Of a DNA stretch of 37,742 bases, positions 1-7,912 are shown one piece after another. The first letter of the stretch is position 1. Every line of letters begins with the position of its first letter. Under the pieces are notes generated by a model. The model ran no database searches, was not told the DNA's origin, and saw only the letters and a program-made list of their open reading frames with translations. Origin of the DNA: Chitinolyticbacter albus (GTDB taxonomy: Bacteria > Pseudomonadota > Gammaproteobacteria > Burkholderiales > Chitinibacteraceae); contig NZ_JANBVF010000003.1 in the NCBI RefSeq assembly GCF_024437655.1, positions 1 to 37,742 on the forward strand. The letters run 5' to 3'. The position numbers and the translations under genes are program-made.

Positions 1-32
1 TTCAAGCAGCAATCTAAAACAGAGAAGCGAGC

Positions 33-362
33 TTATTCGGGAATCTGCGCCGGCGCCGAGGCACTGGGCGCCACCGCTGCCGGTTTGACATCCTGCATCA
101 CGCCCAGCGAGGATTTCTGGGCAGGCGAGGCGAAAAACACGAGCACGAGGCAGGTCGCGAAAAACAGTGTGGCGCACACTGCAGTGGCACGGCTCAGGAA
201 ATTGGCCGAACCGGAAGAGCCGAACAGACTACCTGCGGAGCCGCTACCAAAAGCCGCCCCCATGTCTGCACCCTTGCCATGCTGCAACAGCACCAACACG
301 ATCACCGCCAGAGCGGAAATCACATTCACGACCATCACGAGGTCTTTAAAGATAGTGTCCAT
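33..362 (-). CDS. secG: SecG, preprotein translocase subunit
   Basis: Small inner-membrane subunit of the SecYEG translocon, which assists SecA-driven export. The 109-residue product has an N-terminal membrane helix (about residues 7-27). It is followed by the family hallmark LLQHGKGADMGAAFGSGSAG and a second helix at about 61-80. The C-terminus is an Ala/Pro-rich tail, which varies in this family. A purine-rich stretch (GAAGAGAAG) lies just before the ATG. It follows tpiA by 65 bases on the same strand; tpiA-secG is a common proteobacterial pair that often precedes the nuo operon, which would lie beyond the left edge of the window. The identification is secure. Confidence 0.95.
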   Translation of the reverse strand: MDTIFKDLVMVVNVISALAVIVLVLLQHGKGADMGAAFGSGSAGSLFGSSGSANFLSRATAVCATLFFATCLVLVFFASPAQKSSLGVMQDVKPAAVAPSASAPAQIPE

Positions 363-427
363 CTTCTCTTCTTCAGATTGGCGCGCATTCTAGCGCCGAT
401 AGGGGTTTAATGCAATGCCGCAGACGC

Positions 428-1144
428 TCAGCGCGCCTCGCGACAGATGTCCAGAAACTCGGCCGCCGACAGCGCCGCACCACCCACCAGCACGCCGTCG
501 ACCCCGTCCACCGCCAATACCTGCCCGGCGTTGTCGCCCTTCACACTCCCGCCGTACAGCACGCGGGTTCGGGCGTCGAGCGTACCCTTGATAAAGGCAT
601 GCATCTCGGCAATCTGTTCCGGCGTGGCAACCACCCCGGTTCCGACTGCCCACGAGGGCTCGTAAGCCACCGCGTACAAACTGGTTGGCACGCCGGCAAG
701 TACCTGCAACTCCTCGGCGATGATGTCGCGCGCGATGCCGCTTTGCCGTTGTTCCAGCGTCTCGCCGACGCAGTACACCGGAAACAGGCCGCCATCGAGC
801 GCCGCCCTTACCTTGCGCGCGGCGGTTTCACTGCTCTCGCCGAAATAACGGCGTCGCTCCGAATGCCCGACGATGACCATCTCGCAGCCGACATCGGCCA
901 GCATCGCAGCCGACACCTCGCCGGTATACGCGCCGATATGGTATTCGCACACGTCCTGCGCGCCGAGCTGCAGCGCCGATTCGGCTTCCATCAGCAACGA
1001 CTTGGTCAGCGCGATATAGGGGTACGGCACGCACAGCGCGACATTGGTCCCCAGTCCCGCGCGTAACAGCTCGCGCACGACCGATCGAATCTGCCCGACA
1101 CTGCCGTGCATCTTCCAATTACCGATCACGTACTGCCTGAGCAT
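428..1144 (-). CDS. tpiA: Triosephosphate isomerase
   Basis: Interconverts dihydroxyacetone phosphate and glyceraldehyde 3-phosphate in glycolysis and gluconeogenesis. The TIM-barrel landmarks are present in order: VIGNWKMHG near the N-terminus with the substrate-binding Asn and Lys, VGHSERRRYF with the catalytic His, YEPSWAVGTG with the catalytic Glu, and RVLYGGSVKGDN plus DGVLVGGAAL for phosphate binding. The start at 1144 is chosen by homology, because the family begins two or three residues before VIGNWKM; this gives 238 residues. A GTG at 1189, preceded by a strong GGAGGG six bases upstream, is a serious alternative that would add 15 residues. The ATG at 1144 has only a weak ribosome site. 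Likely co-transcribed with secG. Confidence 0.95.
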   Translation of the reverse strand: MLRQYVIGNWKMHGSVGQIRSVVRELLRAGLGTNVALCVPYPYIALTKSLLMEAESALQLGAQDVCEYHIGAYTGEVSAAMLADVGCEMVIVGHSERRRYFGESSETAARKVRAALDGGLFPVYCVGETLEQRQSGIARDIIAEELQVLAGVPTSLYAVAYEPSWAVGTGVVATPEQIAEMHAFIKGTLDARTRVLYGGSVKGDNAGQVLAVDGVDGVLVGGAALSAAEFLDICREAR

Positions 1145-1226
1145 GCGCGCAGTCACCCTGTTCGCAAAAGACGACGATTCTAGGCTCACGCTTCTCCCTC
1201 CGTCAAACCGAGACGCACCCATTTGG

Positions 1227-1247
1227 CGGTCTATAAATTGCAGACCG
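1227..1247. promoter_or_regulatory. Inverted repeat in the tpiA/pstS divergent promoter region
   Basis: A perfect 6-bp inverted repeat (CGGTCT, nine-base spacer, AGACCG) lies in the intergenic region between divergent tpiA and pstS. The spacer contains an AT-rich TATAAAT. It could be an operator or part of overlapping promoters. I could not find a convincing two-half-site Pho box upstream of pstS, so its regulation is not established from sequence. Confidence 0.25.
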
Positions 1248-1346
1248 GTTGCAAAAGCGGTCACTTGTAATATTTCAGAAACACATGGTGGCTAGCATGC
1301 GAGGCGTGTCATCAAGACAACACCTTCCAATCAGGAGACTTTCACC

Positions 1347-2384
1347 ATGACGTTCGCACGCCAAGTGCTCGTGACCCTCGGCGCCTCAGCCGGCCTGTTC
1401 GTCGCCCATGCTAACGCTGCCGATATCACCGGCGCCGGTGCGAGTTTCCCGTACCCGCTTTACGCGAAGTGGGCCGAACAATACAAGGTCAAGACCGGCA
1501 ATGGCCTCAACTACCAGTCGATCGGTTCGGGCGGCGGCATCAAGCAGATCCAGGCCAAGACCGTCGACTTTGGCGCATCCGACGCCCCGATGACCGCCGA
1601 CAAGCTCAATGCCGCCGGCCTCGTGCAGTTCCCGACCGTGATGGGCGGCGTGGTGCCGGTGCTGAACATCCCGGGTATCAAGCCCGGTGAAGTCAAGCTG
1701 ACCCCGACGCTACTGGCCGATATTTTCCTCGGCAAGATCAGCAAGTGGAACGATCCGGCCCTGGTCAAGGCCAATCCGGGCGTCAAGCTGCCAGAGCAAG
1801 CCATCACCGTGGTACACCGCGCCGACGGTTCGGGCACCACCTGGATCTTCACCAACTATCTCTCCAAGGTGTCGGCCGACTGGAAGACCAAGGTCGGCAA
1901 CGAGGCCTCGGTGCAGTGGCCCAAGGGCGTGGGCGGCAAGGGTAACGAAGGCGTGGCCCAGTACGTGACCCGCATCAAGGGCGCGATCGGCTATGTGGAA
2001 TACGCCTACGCCAAGAAGAACAAGATGTCGCACACCCAGCTGCAGAACAAGGCTGGCAGCTTCGTGAACCCGGACGACGCCACCTTCAAGGCTGCGGCGG
2101 CATCGGCGGACTGGGCAGGCACCCCCGGCTTTGCCGTGGTGCTGACCGACCAAGCGGGTGCCGAGGCATGGCCGATCACCGGTGCCACCTTCATCCTGAT
2201 GCACAAGAAACAGGACAACCCGGCCCAAGCCACCGAAGCACTGAAGTTCTTCGACTGGGCCTACAAGGACGGCGACAACACGGCGCGGGAGCTCGATTAC
2301 GTGCCGATGCCGGCCGCGGTGAAGGACACGATCCGCACTTCCTGGAAGCAGATTGCAGGCGGCAACGGCCCAGTCTGGAAGTAA
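1347..2384 (+). CDS. pstS: Phosphate ABC transporter, periplasmic binding protein
   Basis: High-affinity phosphate-binding protein that delivers inorganic phosphate to PstCA in the inner membrane. The 345-residue product has a Sec signal peptide with likely cleavage after AHANA (about residue 24). The mature start ADITGAGASFPYPLYAKW is characteristic. Phosphate-binding segments are visible: GSGGGIKQI with DFGASDAPM after it, and RADGSGTTWIF. An AGGAG ribosome site sits nine bases before the ATG. It is the first gene of pstSCAB and is separated from pstC by a hairpin (2429-2456). The operon is expected to respond to phosphate limitation through PhoB, although a clear Pho box was not found. Confidence 0.97.
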   Translation: MTFARQVLVTLGASAGLFVAHANAADITGAGASFPYPLYAKWAEQYKVKTGNGLNYQSIGSGGGIKQIQAKTVDFGASDAPMTADKLNAAGLVQFPTVMGGVVPVLNIPGIKPGEVKLTPTLLADIFLGKISKWNDPALVKANPGVKLPEQAITVVHRADGSGTTWIFTNYLSKVSADWKTKVGNEASVQWPKGVGGKGNEGVAQYVTRIKGAIGYVEYAYAKKNKMSHTQLQNKAGSFVNPDDATFKAAAASADWAGTPGFAVVLTDQAGAEAWPITGATFILMHKKQDNPAQATEALKFFDWAYKDGDNTARELDYVPMPAAVKDTIRTSWKQIAGGNGPVWK

Positions 2385-2428
2385 TCGCGTAGCATGCTGG
2401 CCGCTCGCCTGGCGATCGGCCCAACGAG

Positions 2429-2456
2429 CAACGGGAGCCCACTCGGGCTCCTGTTG
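2429..2456 (+). terminator. Intercistronic hairpin between pstS and pstC
   Basis: A 12-bp stem (2429-2440 with 2445-2456, one G-T wobble) and the loop ACTC lie between the pstS stop and the pstC ribosome site. It is followed by TGTT rather than a clean T-run, so it is more likely a partial terminator or mRNA-stabilising element than a full stop. It would make pstS transcript exceed pstCAB transcript, as needed for an abundant binding protein. Confidence 0.55.
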
Positions 2457-2477
2457 TGTTCATGTCCGGAGACGTGA

Positions 2478-3443
2478 ATGACCCCCCCACAATCACAAGA
2501 ACAGCGGCTCAAGCGGCAACGCGTCCAGGATCGACTGTTCCGCGGTTCGACGCAGTTCTTTGCATTCCTGGTGCTCGCCCTCCTGGCCGGCATCATCATC
2601 TCGCTGTTCATCGGCGCCATGCCGGCGATCAAGCACTTCGGCCTGGGCTTTATCACCGGCACCGACTGGAACCCCGTGACCGAGCAGTTCGGCGGCTGGA
2701 ATTCGATTACCGGCACCCTGCTGTCCTCCTTTATCGCCCTGTTGATCGGCGTGCCGGTGAGCTTTGGCATCGCCATCTTCCTGACCGAGCTCTCGCCGGT
2801 GTGGCTGCGCCGCCCGCTGGGCATGGCGATCGAACTGCTCGCCGGCGTGCCGTCCATCATCTACGGCATGTGGGGCCTGTTCGTGTTCGCACCGTGGTTC
2901 GCCGACAATATCCAGCCCACACTGGCTGAAGCCACCGTCAACATCCCCCTGATCGGCGCGCTGTTCCAGGGCCCGCCCATGGGTATCGGCATGTTCACCG
3001 CCGGCCTCATCCTATCGATCATGGTCATCCCCTTTATCGCGTCGGTGATGCGCGACGTGTTCGAAATCGTGCCTGCAATGCTGAAGGAATCGGCGTATGG
3101 CCTGGGCTGCACCACGTGGGAGGTGGTCTGGAACGTGGTGCTGCCCTACACCAAGAATGGCGTGATCGGTGGCGTGATGCTGGGCCTGGGCCGCGCGCTC
3201 GGCGAAACGATGGCCGTCACCTTCGTGATCGGCAATGCGCACAGCGGCATCTCGTCGCTATTCGATCCAGCCACCTCGATCGCGGCGACGCTCGCCAACG
3301 AATTCACCGAGGCCACGGGCGAACTGCACACCGCGTCGCTGATCGAGCTCGGCATGCTGCTGTTCGTGATCACCTTTGTCGTGCTGTCGCTCTCCAAGCT
3401 CTTGCTGCTGCGCCTGGAAAAGAGCGAGGGCTCGAATACCTAA
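2478..3443 (+). CDS. pstC: Phosphate ABC transporter permease PstC
   Basis: One of two membrane permeases forming the phosphate channel with PstA. The 321-residue protein has a short basic cytoplasmic N-terminus, then about six membrane helices beginning near residue 28. A periplasmic loop contains [19 protein letters not shown], characteristic of PstC. The EAA-type coupling loop reads [20 protein letters not shown] and continues into a [18 protein letters not shown] segment typical of PstC. A CGGAGA ribosome site precedes the ATG. The stop codon is 16 bases before the pstA start, consistent with one operon. Confidence 0.97.
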   Translation: MTPPQSQEQRLKRQRVQDRLFRGSTQFFAFLVLALLAGIIISLFIGAMPAIKHFGLGFITGTDWNPVTEQFGGWNSITGTLLSSFIALLIGVPVSFGIAIFLTELSPVWLRRPLGMAIELLAGVPSIIYGMWGLFVFAPWFADNIQPTLAEATVNIPLIGALFQGPPMGIGMFTAGLILSIMVIPFIASVMRDVFEIVPAMLKESAYGLGCTTWEVVWNVVLPYTKNGVIGGVMLGLGRALGETMAVTFVIGNAHSGISSLFDPATSIAATLANEFTEATGELHTASLIELGMLLFVITFVVLSLSKLLLLRLEKSEGSNT

Positions 3444-3459
3444 CCGGGAAGATACGACG

Positions 3460-4296
3460 ATGAACCTGTATTTCCGTCGCCGCCTCGTCAACACCCTCAG
3501 CCTGACGCTGTCGCTGGCCGCCATGGCCTTCGGCCTGTTCTGGCTGCTGTGGATTTTGTACACGCTGCTCAAGAACGGCCTGGGCGGCCTGTCGCTCTCG
3601 CTGTTCACGCAGTCGACACCGGCCCCCGGCAGCCCCGGTGGTCTTGCCAATGCCATACTCGGCAGCCTGACCATGGCCGGCGCCGGCACATTGATCGGCA
3701 CACCGATCGGCATCCTTGCCGGCACTTACCTCGCCGAATTCGGCGAACGCGGCTGGCTGGCCCCCGCGACGCGCTTTATCAACGACATCCTGCTGTCGGC
3801 CCCCTCGATCGTGATCGGGCTCTTCATCTACGAAGCCTATGTGCGCCACGTGGGCCACTTCTCGGGCTGGGCCGGCGCGCTGGCGCTGTCGCTGCTGGTG
3901 ATCCCGGTGGTGGTGCGCACCACCGAGAACATGCTCAAGCTGGTGCCCAACACCATGCGCGAGGCGGCGTACGCGCTGGGTGCACCGCAATGGAAGATGG
4001 TGCTGTCGATCAGCCTGCGTGCCGCCAAGGCTGGCGTGCTGACCGGCGTGCTGCTCGCCGTGGCGCGTATCCTCGGTGAAACCGCACCGCTCTTGTTCAC
4101 CGCACTGAACAACCAGTTCTACTCGAACATGAATCAGCCGATGGCCAACCTGCCGGTGGTGATCTTCCAGTACGCGATGAGCCCCTACGAAGACTGGCAC
4201 GCCCTAGCCTGGGCCGGCTCGCTGCTGATCGGCGTGTTTGTGCTCGGACTCAACATTGTGGCACGCGCCCTGGTACGCAACCCGTCGCAGCACTGA
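3460..4296 (+). CDS. pstA: Phosphate ABC transporter permease PstA
   Basis: Second permease subunit of the phosphate importer, pairing with PstC and contacting PstB. The 278-residue protein has about six membrane helices. Family segments include [29 protein letters not shown], the coupling loop [20 protein letters not shown], and [15 protein letters not shown]. The start at 3460 (MNLYFRRRL) was chosen over an upstream in-frame ATG at 3376, because the extra residues would overlap the pstC coding end and have low-complexity Cys/Arg composition. It follows pstC closely and precedes pstB by 36 bases. Confidence 0.96.
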   Translation: MNLYFRRRLVNTLSLTLSLAAMAFGLFWLLWILYTLLKNGLGGLSLSLFTQSTPAPGSPGGLANAILGSLTMAGAGTLIGTPIGILAGTYLAEFGERGWLAPATRFINDILLSAPSIVIGLFIYEAYVRHVGHFSGWAGALALSLLVIPVVVRTTENMLKLVPNTMREAAYALGAPQWKMVLSISLRAAKAGVLTGVLLAVARILGETAPLLFTALNNQFYSNMNQPMANLPVVIFQYAMSPYEDWHALAWAGSLLIGVFVLGLNIVARALVRNPSQH

Positions 4297-4332
4297 GCGG
4301 CCACGGATCAACGATAGCAACGAGAACAGACC

Positions 4333-5097
4333 ATGACCGGACTCACCCCCAAGCTCGCCGTCAAGAAACTGGACTTCTACTACGGCCACTTCCACGCGCT
4401 GAAGAACATCAACCTCGATATCTACGAGGGCAAGGTCACCGCCTTCATCGGCCCGTCGGGCTGCGGCAAGTCGACGCTGCTGCGTACCTTCAACCGCATG
4501 TATGGTCTCTACCCCAAGCAACGCGCCGAGGGCGAGATCAACATGAACGGCCGCAACCTGCTCGATAGTGACGTCGACCTGAACATGCTACGCGCCAAGG
4601 TCGGCATGGTGTTCCAGAAGCCGACGCCGTTCCCGATGTCGATCTACGACAACATCGCTTTCGGGGTGAAGTTGTATGAAAACCTGTCCAAGCCGGATAT
4701 GGACGATCGCGTCGAATGGGCACTGCAGAAGGCCGCGCTGTGGAACGAGGCCAAGGACAAGCTCAAGCAGTCCGGCCTTGGCCTCTCGGGCGGCCAGCAA
4801 CAGCGGCTGTGCATCGCCCGCGCGGTGGCAGTGAAACCCGAAGTGCTGTTGCTGGACGAGCCAACCTCGGCGCTCGATCCGATCTCGACCGCCCATATCG
4901 AGGAACTGGTGCACGAATTGAAGCAGGACTACACCATCGCCATCGTCACCCACAACATGCAGCAGGCGGCGCGCGTTTCCGACTACACCGCCTACATGTA
5001 CCTGGGCGAGTTGATCGAGGTAGGCCAGACCGACGGCATCTTCACCACGCCGCAGAAAAAGGCGACCGAAGACTACATCACCGGCAAGTTCGGCTGA
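4333..5097 (+). CDS. pstB: Phosphate ABC transporter ATP-binding protein
   Basis: Cytoplasmic ATPase that powers phosphate import through PstCA. The 254 residues hold a Walker A motif GPSGCGKS (about 40-47), a Q-loop [18 protein letters not shown], the ABC signature LSGGQQQR (about 151-158), Walker [14 protein letters not shown] (about 171-183) and the switch His in [15 protein letters not shown] (about 206-220). The length is normal for PstB. The ribosome site is weak. It is the last pst gene here: phoU, which follows pstB in many proteobacteria, is absent, and a strong terminator starts about 20 bases after the stop codon. Confidence 0.97.
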   Translation: MTGLTPKLAVKKLDFYYGHFHALKNINLDIYEGKVTAFIGPSGCGKSTLLRTFNRMYGLYPKQRAEGEINMNGRNLLDSDVDLNMLRAKVGMVFQKPTPFPMSIYDNIAFGVKLYENLSKPDMDDRVEWALQKAALWNEAKDKLKQSGLGLSGGQQQRLCIARAVAVKPEVLLLDEPTSALDPISTAHIEELVHELKQDYTIAIVTHNMQQAARVSDYTAYMYLGELIEVGQTDGIFTTPQKKATEDYITGKFG

Positions 5098-5119
5098 TCC
5101 GGCGAGCTGGTACGCAAGC

Positions 5120-5146
5120 AAAAAGCGGCCCAAGCGGCCGCTTTTT
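5120..5146 (+). terminator. Rho-independent terminator of pstSCAB
   Basis: An 11-bp stem (5120-5130 with 5136-5146), flanked by A-run and T-run, encloses the five-base loop CAAGC. It lies about 22 bases after the pstB stop. The A/T symmetry means it could act in both directions. Confidence 0.85.
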
Positions 5147-5251
5147 CACACTCGTCGGCCCAGTGTGCATTCGTGCGTCCGCAGGCATATGGTGGACTGC
5201 GAGCGACACCCTCCGGGTGCCATGATGTCGACATCACCCAAGGAGTACGTC

Positions 5252-5479
5252 ATGCGCGTCACCTTGTATGGCCCCAATACCGTTCATTGCCACCACGCCG
5301 AAGTCGTTGTCCGCCAGACCCTGCAGGCCGCTGGCGCAGATTTTCAACTGGAAACCGTGCGTGACTTCGCACCTGCCCATTGCATCGCCCCGCCAGAATT
5401 CGCCATAGACGGCAACATTGTCAGCTACGGCCATGTTCCCACGCCGGCCGAAGTACTAGGCTGGTTGGAGCTACACTGA
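5252..5479 (+). CDS. Small thioredoxin-fold protein lacking the CXXC motif
   Basis: A 75-residue protein resembling the small thioredoxin-like (Thioredoxin_3, MTH895-type) family. It has a beta strand VTLYG, a helix HAEVVVRQTLQAAG, a second strand/helix LETVRDF, and a C-terminal IAPPEFAIDGNIVSYGHVP that matches the family pattern of cis-Pro, strand, Asn-Gly-type turn and strand. Where relatives carry CXXC, this one reads NTVHCHHAE, so only one Cys remains; a second Cys precedes the PP motif. A strong AAGGAG lies six bases before the ATG at 5252; longer upstream readings lack such support. It has its own terminator and follows the pst terminator. The fold is inferred from pattern. The function is unknown, and disulfide exchange of the usual kind looks unlikely. 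Confidence 0.75.
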   Translation: MRVTLYGPNTVHCHHAEVVVRQTLQAAGADFQLETVRDFAPAHCIAPPEFAIDGNIVSYGHVPTPAEVLGWLELH

Positions 5480-5501
5480 TCCAGCGCTCCTGCCCCACCG
5501 G

Positions 5502-5524
5502 ACGGCACCCAGCGGTGCCGTTTT
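5502..5524 (+). terminator. Terminator of the thioredoxin-like gene
   Basis: An 8-bp stem ACGGCACC/GGTGCCGT with loop CAGC is followed by TTT, about 22 bases after the stop codon of the small thioredoxin-like gene. Confidence 0.7.
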
Positions 5525-5561
5525 CCATACCCAGCGATCGCTCACCGCGCCCGGTACGAGC

Positions 5562-5588
5562 AAAAAAACGCCGCGATTGCGGCGTTTT
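5562..5588 (-). terminator. Terminator of the glmM transcript
   Basis: A perfect 10-bp stem AAAACGCCGC/GCGGCGTTTT with loop GATT lies 15 bases beyond the glmM stop. Read on the minus strand it ends in a run of seven T. It separates the convergent thioredoxin-like and glmM genes. Confidence 0.85.
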
Positions 5589-5603
5589 CCATGTCAGCCG
5601 TGC

Positions 5604-6965
5604 TTACTCGGCGTTCGCTTCGCTAGTCACCACTGCGGCGATGCGCTCGGCCCATTGCTCGGCCGTGGCAGCATCGACATGCTCGACCATCACCCGGACT
5701 ACCGGCTCGGTACCGGATGGGCGCAGCAGCACGCGGCCGTCGTTGCCCATCGCCGCCTCGGCCTTCTGCACCGATTCGGTAATGGCGCTCGATGCCTTGG
5801 CATCGAAGCCCTTGGCGATGCGCACGTTCTTCAACACCTGCGTGGACAACACCAGCTTGGCAGTTTGCGCCGACAGGCTGCTGCCCTGCTCGATCACCGC
5901 TTCCAGCACCTGCAGTGCCGAGACAATGCCATCACCGGTGGTATGGCGGTCCAGGCTCAACAAATGGCCGGAACCCTCGCCGCCGAGCAGCCAGTTATTG
6001 GCCTGCAGCCGCTCCAGCACGTAGCGATCGCCCACCTTGGCACGCTCGAAACCGATGCCGTGGGCCTTGAGCGCATTCTCGACACCGAGATTGGTCATCA
6101 GCGTGCCGACCACGCCGCCGCCCAGCGTACCGCGGCTGTGGCGATGTTGCGCCAGCACGTAGAGCAGCATGTCGCCGTCGATGATGGAGCCATCGCCGTC
6201 GACCATGATCAGGCGGTCGCCGTCGCCGTCGAGCGCGATACCATAGTCGGCCCCTTGCGCCAGCACGGTCTTGCGCATCAGATCGACGTGGGTCGCGCCC
6301 ACTTCTTCGTTGATGTTAAAGCCGTTGGGCTGGTTGCCGATGGTGATGATCTCGGCGCCCAGCTCGTGGAATACCTGCGGCGCGACCTGATAGGTGGCGC
6401 CGTGCGCGCAATCGATCACCAGCTTGAGCCCGCGCAGGTCGAGCTCGTTCGGAAAGGTCGACTTGCAGAATTCGGTGTAACGGCCCGCCGCGTCGTTCAT
6501 GCGGCGCGACTTGCCCAGATGCTTGGACGACACGCACGGCTGCGGCTCGTCGATCGCGTCCTCGATCGCCTGTTCGACCTCGTCGTCGAGCTTCTTGCCA
6601 CCGGCGCCGAAGAATTTGATCCCGTTGTCGTAGTACGGATTGTGCGAGGCGGAGATCACCACGCCGGCGGACAGGCGCAACGCACGGGTCAAATGGGCAA
6701 CGCCCGGCGTCGGCAAGGGCCCGGTGAGGAACACGTCGACCCCAGCGGCATTGAGGCCCGCCTGCAGCGCGGCTTCCAGCATATAGCCCGATACGCGGGT
6801 ATCCTTGCCGATCAGCACGGCGGCGTGTTCGCCGTTTTGCCGCTTTTCCGATGCGGCCAGTACGCGACCAGCGGCGTAGCCCAGCTTCATCGCGAAATCG
6901 GGGGTGATCGGGTACTCGCCGACGAGACCACGTACACCGTCGGTGCCAAAGTATTTGCGAGCCAT
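5604..6965 (-). CDS. glmM: Phosphoglucosamine mutase
   Basis: Converts glucosamine-6-phosphate to glucosamine-1-phosphate, a step toward UDP-GlcNAc for peptidoglycan and LPS. The 453-residue protein begins [11 protein letters not shown]. The active-site phosphoserine loop is ISASHNP (Ser107), the Mg-binding loop is DGDGDR (246-251), and the C-terminal phosphate-binding motif is [12 protein letters not shown] (415-426). Length and motif order are standard for GlmM. A CAGGAG lies upstream of the ATG with slightly long spacing. It follows folP by 58 bases on the same strand. The ftsH-folP-glmM order is conserved in many proteobacteria. Confidence 0.97.
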   Translation of the reverse strand: MARKYFGTDGVRGLVGEYPITPDFAMKLGYAAGRVLAASEKRQNGEHAAVLIGKDTRVSGYMLEAALQAGLNAAGVDVFLTGPLPTPGVAHLTRALRLSAGVVISASHNPYYDNGIKFFGAGGKKLDDEVEQAIEDAIDEPQPCVSSKHLGKSRRMNDAAGRYTEFCKSTFPNELDLRGLKLVIDCAHGATYQVAPQVFHELGAEIITIGNQPNGFNINEEVGATHVDLMRKTVLAQGADYGIALDGDGDRLIMVDGDGSIIDGDMLLYVLAQHRHSRGTLGGGVVGTLMTNLGVENALKAHGIGFERAKVGDRYVLERLQANNWLLGGEGSGHLLSLDRHTTGDGIVSALQVLEAVIEQGSSLSAQTAKLVLSTQVLKNVRIAKGFDAKASSAITESVQKAEAAMGNDGRVLLRPSGTEPVVRVMVEHVDAATAEQWAERIAAVVTSEANAE

Positions 6966-7023
6966 GAGCGGCGCGACTCCTGTGGAGTTGATTGTGATTG
7001 AAATACAGCTGAAAGTTTGGCGC

Positions 7024-7848
7024 CTATTTTAAGGCGGACCACACCGCAAGCGCATCCTTTGTTTCCCTGACATCGTGTACCCGCACGATGTGCGCACCCG
7101 CCGCCGCCGCCATCAGTGCGGCAGCGATGCTGGCCGGCATGCGCTCGTCGACCTGACGCCCGGTGATCTGGCCGAGCATGGTCTTGCGCGACACGCCCAC
7201 CAGCACGGCGCACTGCAATTGCCCGATGAGGTCGGGCAAAGCGTGGAACAGCGCGGCGTTGTGCTCCAGCGTCTTGCCAAAGCCAAAGCCCGGATCGAGC
7301 AAGAGGCGCTCGCGATTTATACCGGCGGCCAGCGCCGCATCGCGCCGCGCCGCCAGATAGGCCACCACCTCGCCCACCACGTCGGCGTACGCCGGTATTC
7401 GCTGCATGGTCTGCGGTTCACCCTGCTTGTGCATCAGGCATACCGCCGCAGCGCTTTTCGCCACCATCGCCAGCGCGCCCTCCCCTTCCAGCGCCGATAC
7501 ATCATTGATCAGGTCGATGCCGACCTCGAGCGCGGCGCGCATCACCGCGGGCCGCCGGGTATCGACCGACAGCGGCACATTGAGGCTCTGCAGCGCCGCG
7601 AGCACCGGCACCACACGGCCCACCTCCTCGTCCTGGCTGACCAGCGCCGCGCCGGGTCGGGTCGACTCACCGCCGATATCGAGCAGATCGGCGCCGTCCG
7701 CGATCAGGCGCTCGGCATGGCTGACCGCCTTGGCGACCGAGTCATACCGGCCACCGTCGGAAAAGGAGTCGGGCGTGACATTGACGACGCCCATGATGAG
7801 CGGTCGATCGAGCGGCAGGGTAAAGCGCCCGCACTGCAAGGCGTACAT
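7024..7848 (-). CDS. folP: Dihydropteroate synthase
   Basis: Condenses p-aminobenzoate with dihydropterin pyrophosphate in folate synthesis; it is the target of sulfonamides. The 274 residues include [15 protein letters not shown] (about 19-33), [11 protein letters not shown] (about 57-67), [23 protein letters not shown], and the terminal IVRVHDVRE loop, covering pterin, pyrophosphate and pABA sites. The start at 7848 is set by a GAGGAG ribosome site five bases upstream; an in-frame ATG at 7869 would place that site inside the gene. It lies between ftsH and glmM, with a terminator-like hairpin between ftsH and folP. Confidence 0.96.
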   Translation of the reverse strand: MYALQCGRFTLPLDRPLIMGVVNVTPDSFSDGGRYDSVAKAVSHAERLIADGADLLDIGGESTRPGAALVSQDEEVGRVVPVLAALQSLNVPLSVDTRRPAVMRAALEVGIDLINDVSALEGEGALAMVAKSAAAVCLMHKQGEPQTMQRIPAYADVVGEVVAYLAARRDAALAAGINRERLLLDPGFGFGKTLEHNAALFHALPDLIGQLQCAVLVGVSRKTMLGQITGRQVDERMPASIAAALMAAAAGAHIVRVHDVRETKDALAVWSALK

Positions 7849-7867
7849 AGGCACTCCTCGTGCGATC

Positions 7868-7894
7868 AAAACAAAGGCGGCCTCGCGGCCGCCT
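7868..7894 (-). terminator. Terminator-like hairpin between ftsH and folP
   Basis: A perfect 8-bp stem AGGCGGCC/GGCCGCCT with a four-base loop is followed on the minus strand by TTTGTTTT. It lies about 19 bases beyond the ftsH stop and 20 bases upstream of the folP start. It should end or attenuate the ftsH transcript, so folP-glmM either has its own promoter or depends on read-through. Confidence 0.65.
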
Positions 7895-7912
7895 CGTCGG
7901 GAGGGGAGATGC

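Noticed and set aside
1258-1320. Possible Pho box upstream of pstS (TGTCAT-like half site near 1308)
   Set aside because: Only one half site is recognisable; no second copy at 11-bp spacing, so I did not annotate PhoB binding.
5577-7001. Open frame of about 474 codons antisense to glmM
   Set aside because: Mirror of glmM with atypical composition and no ribosome site.
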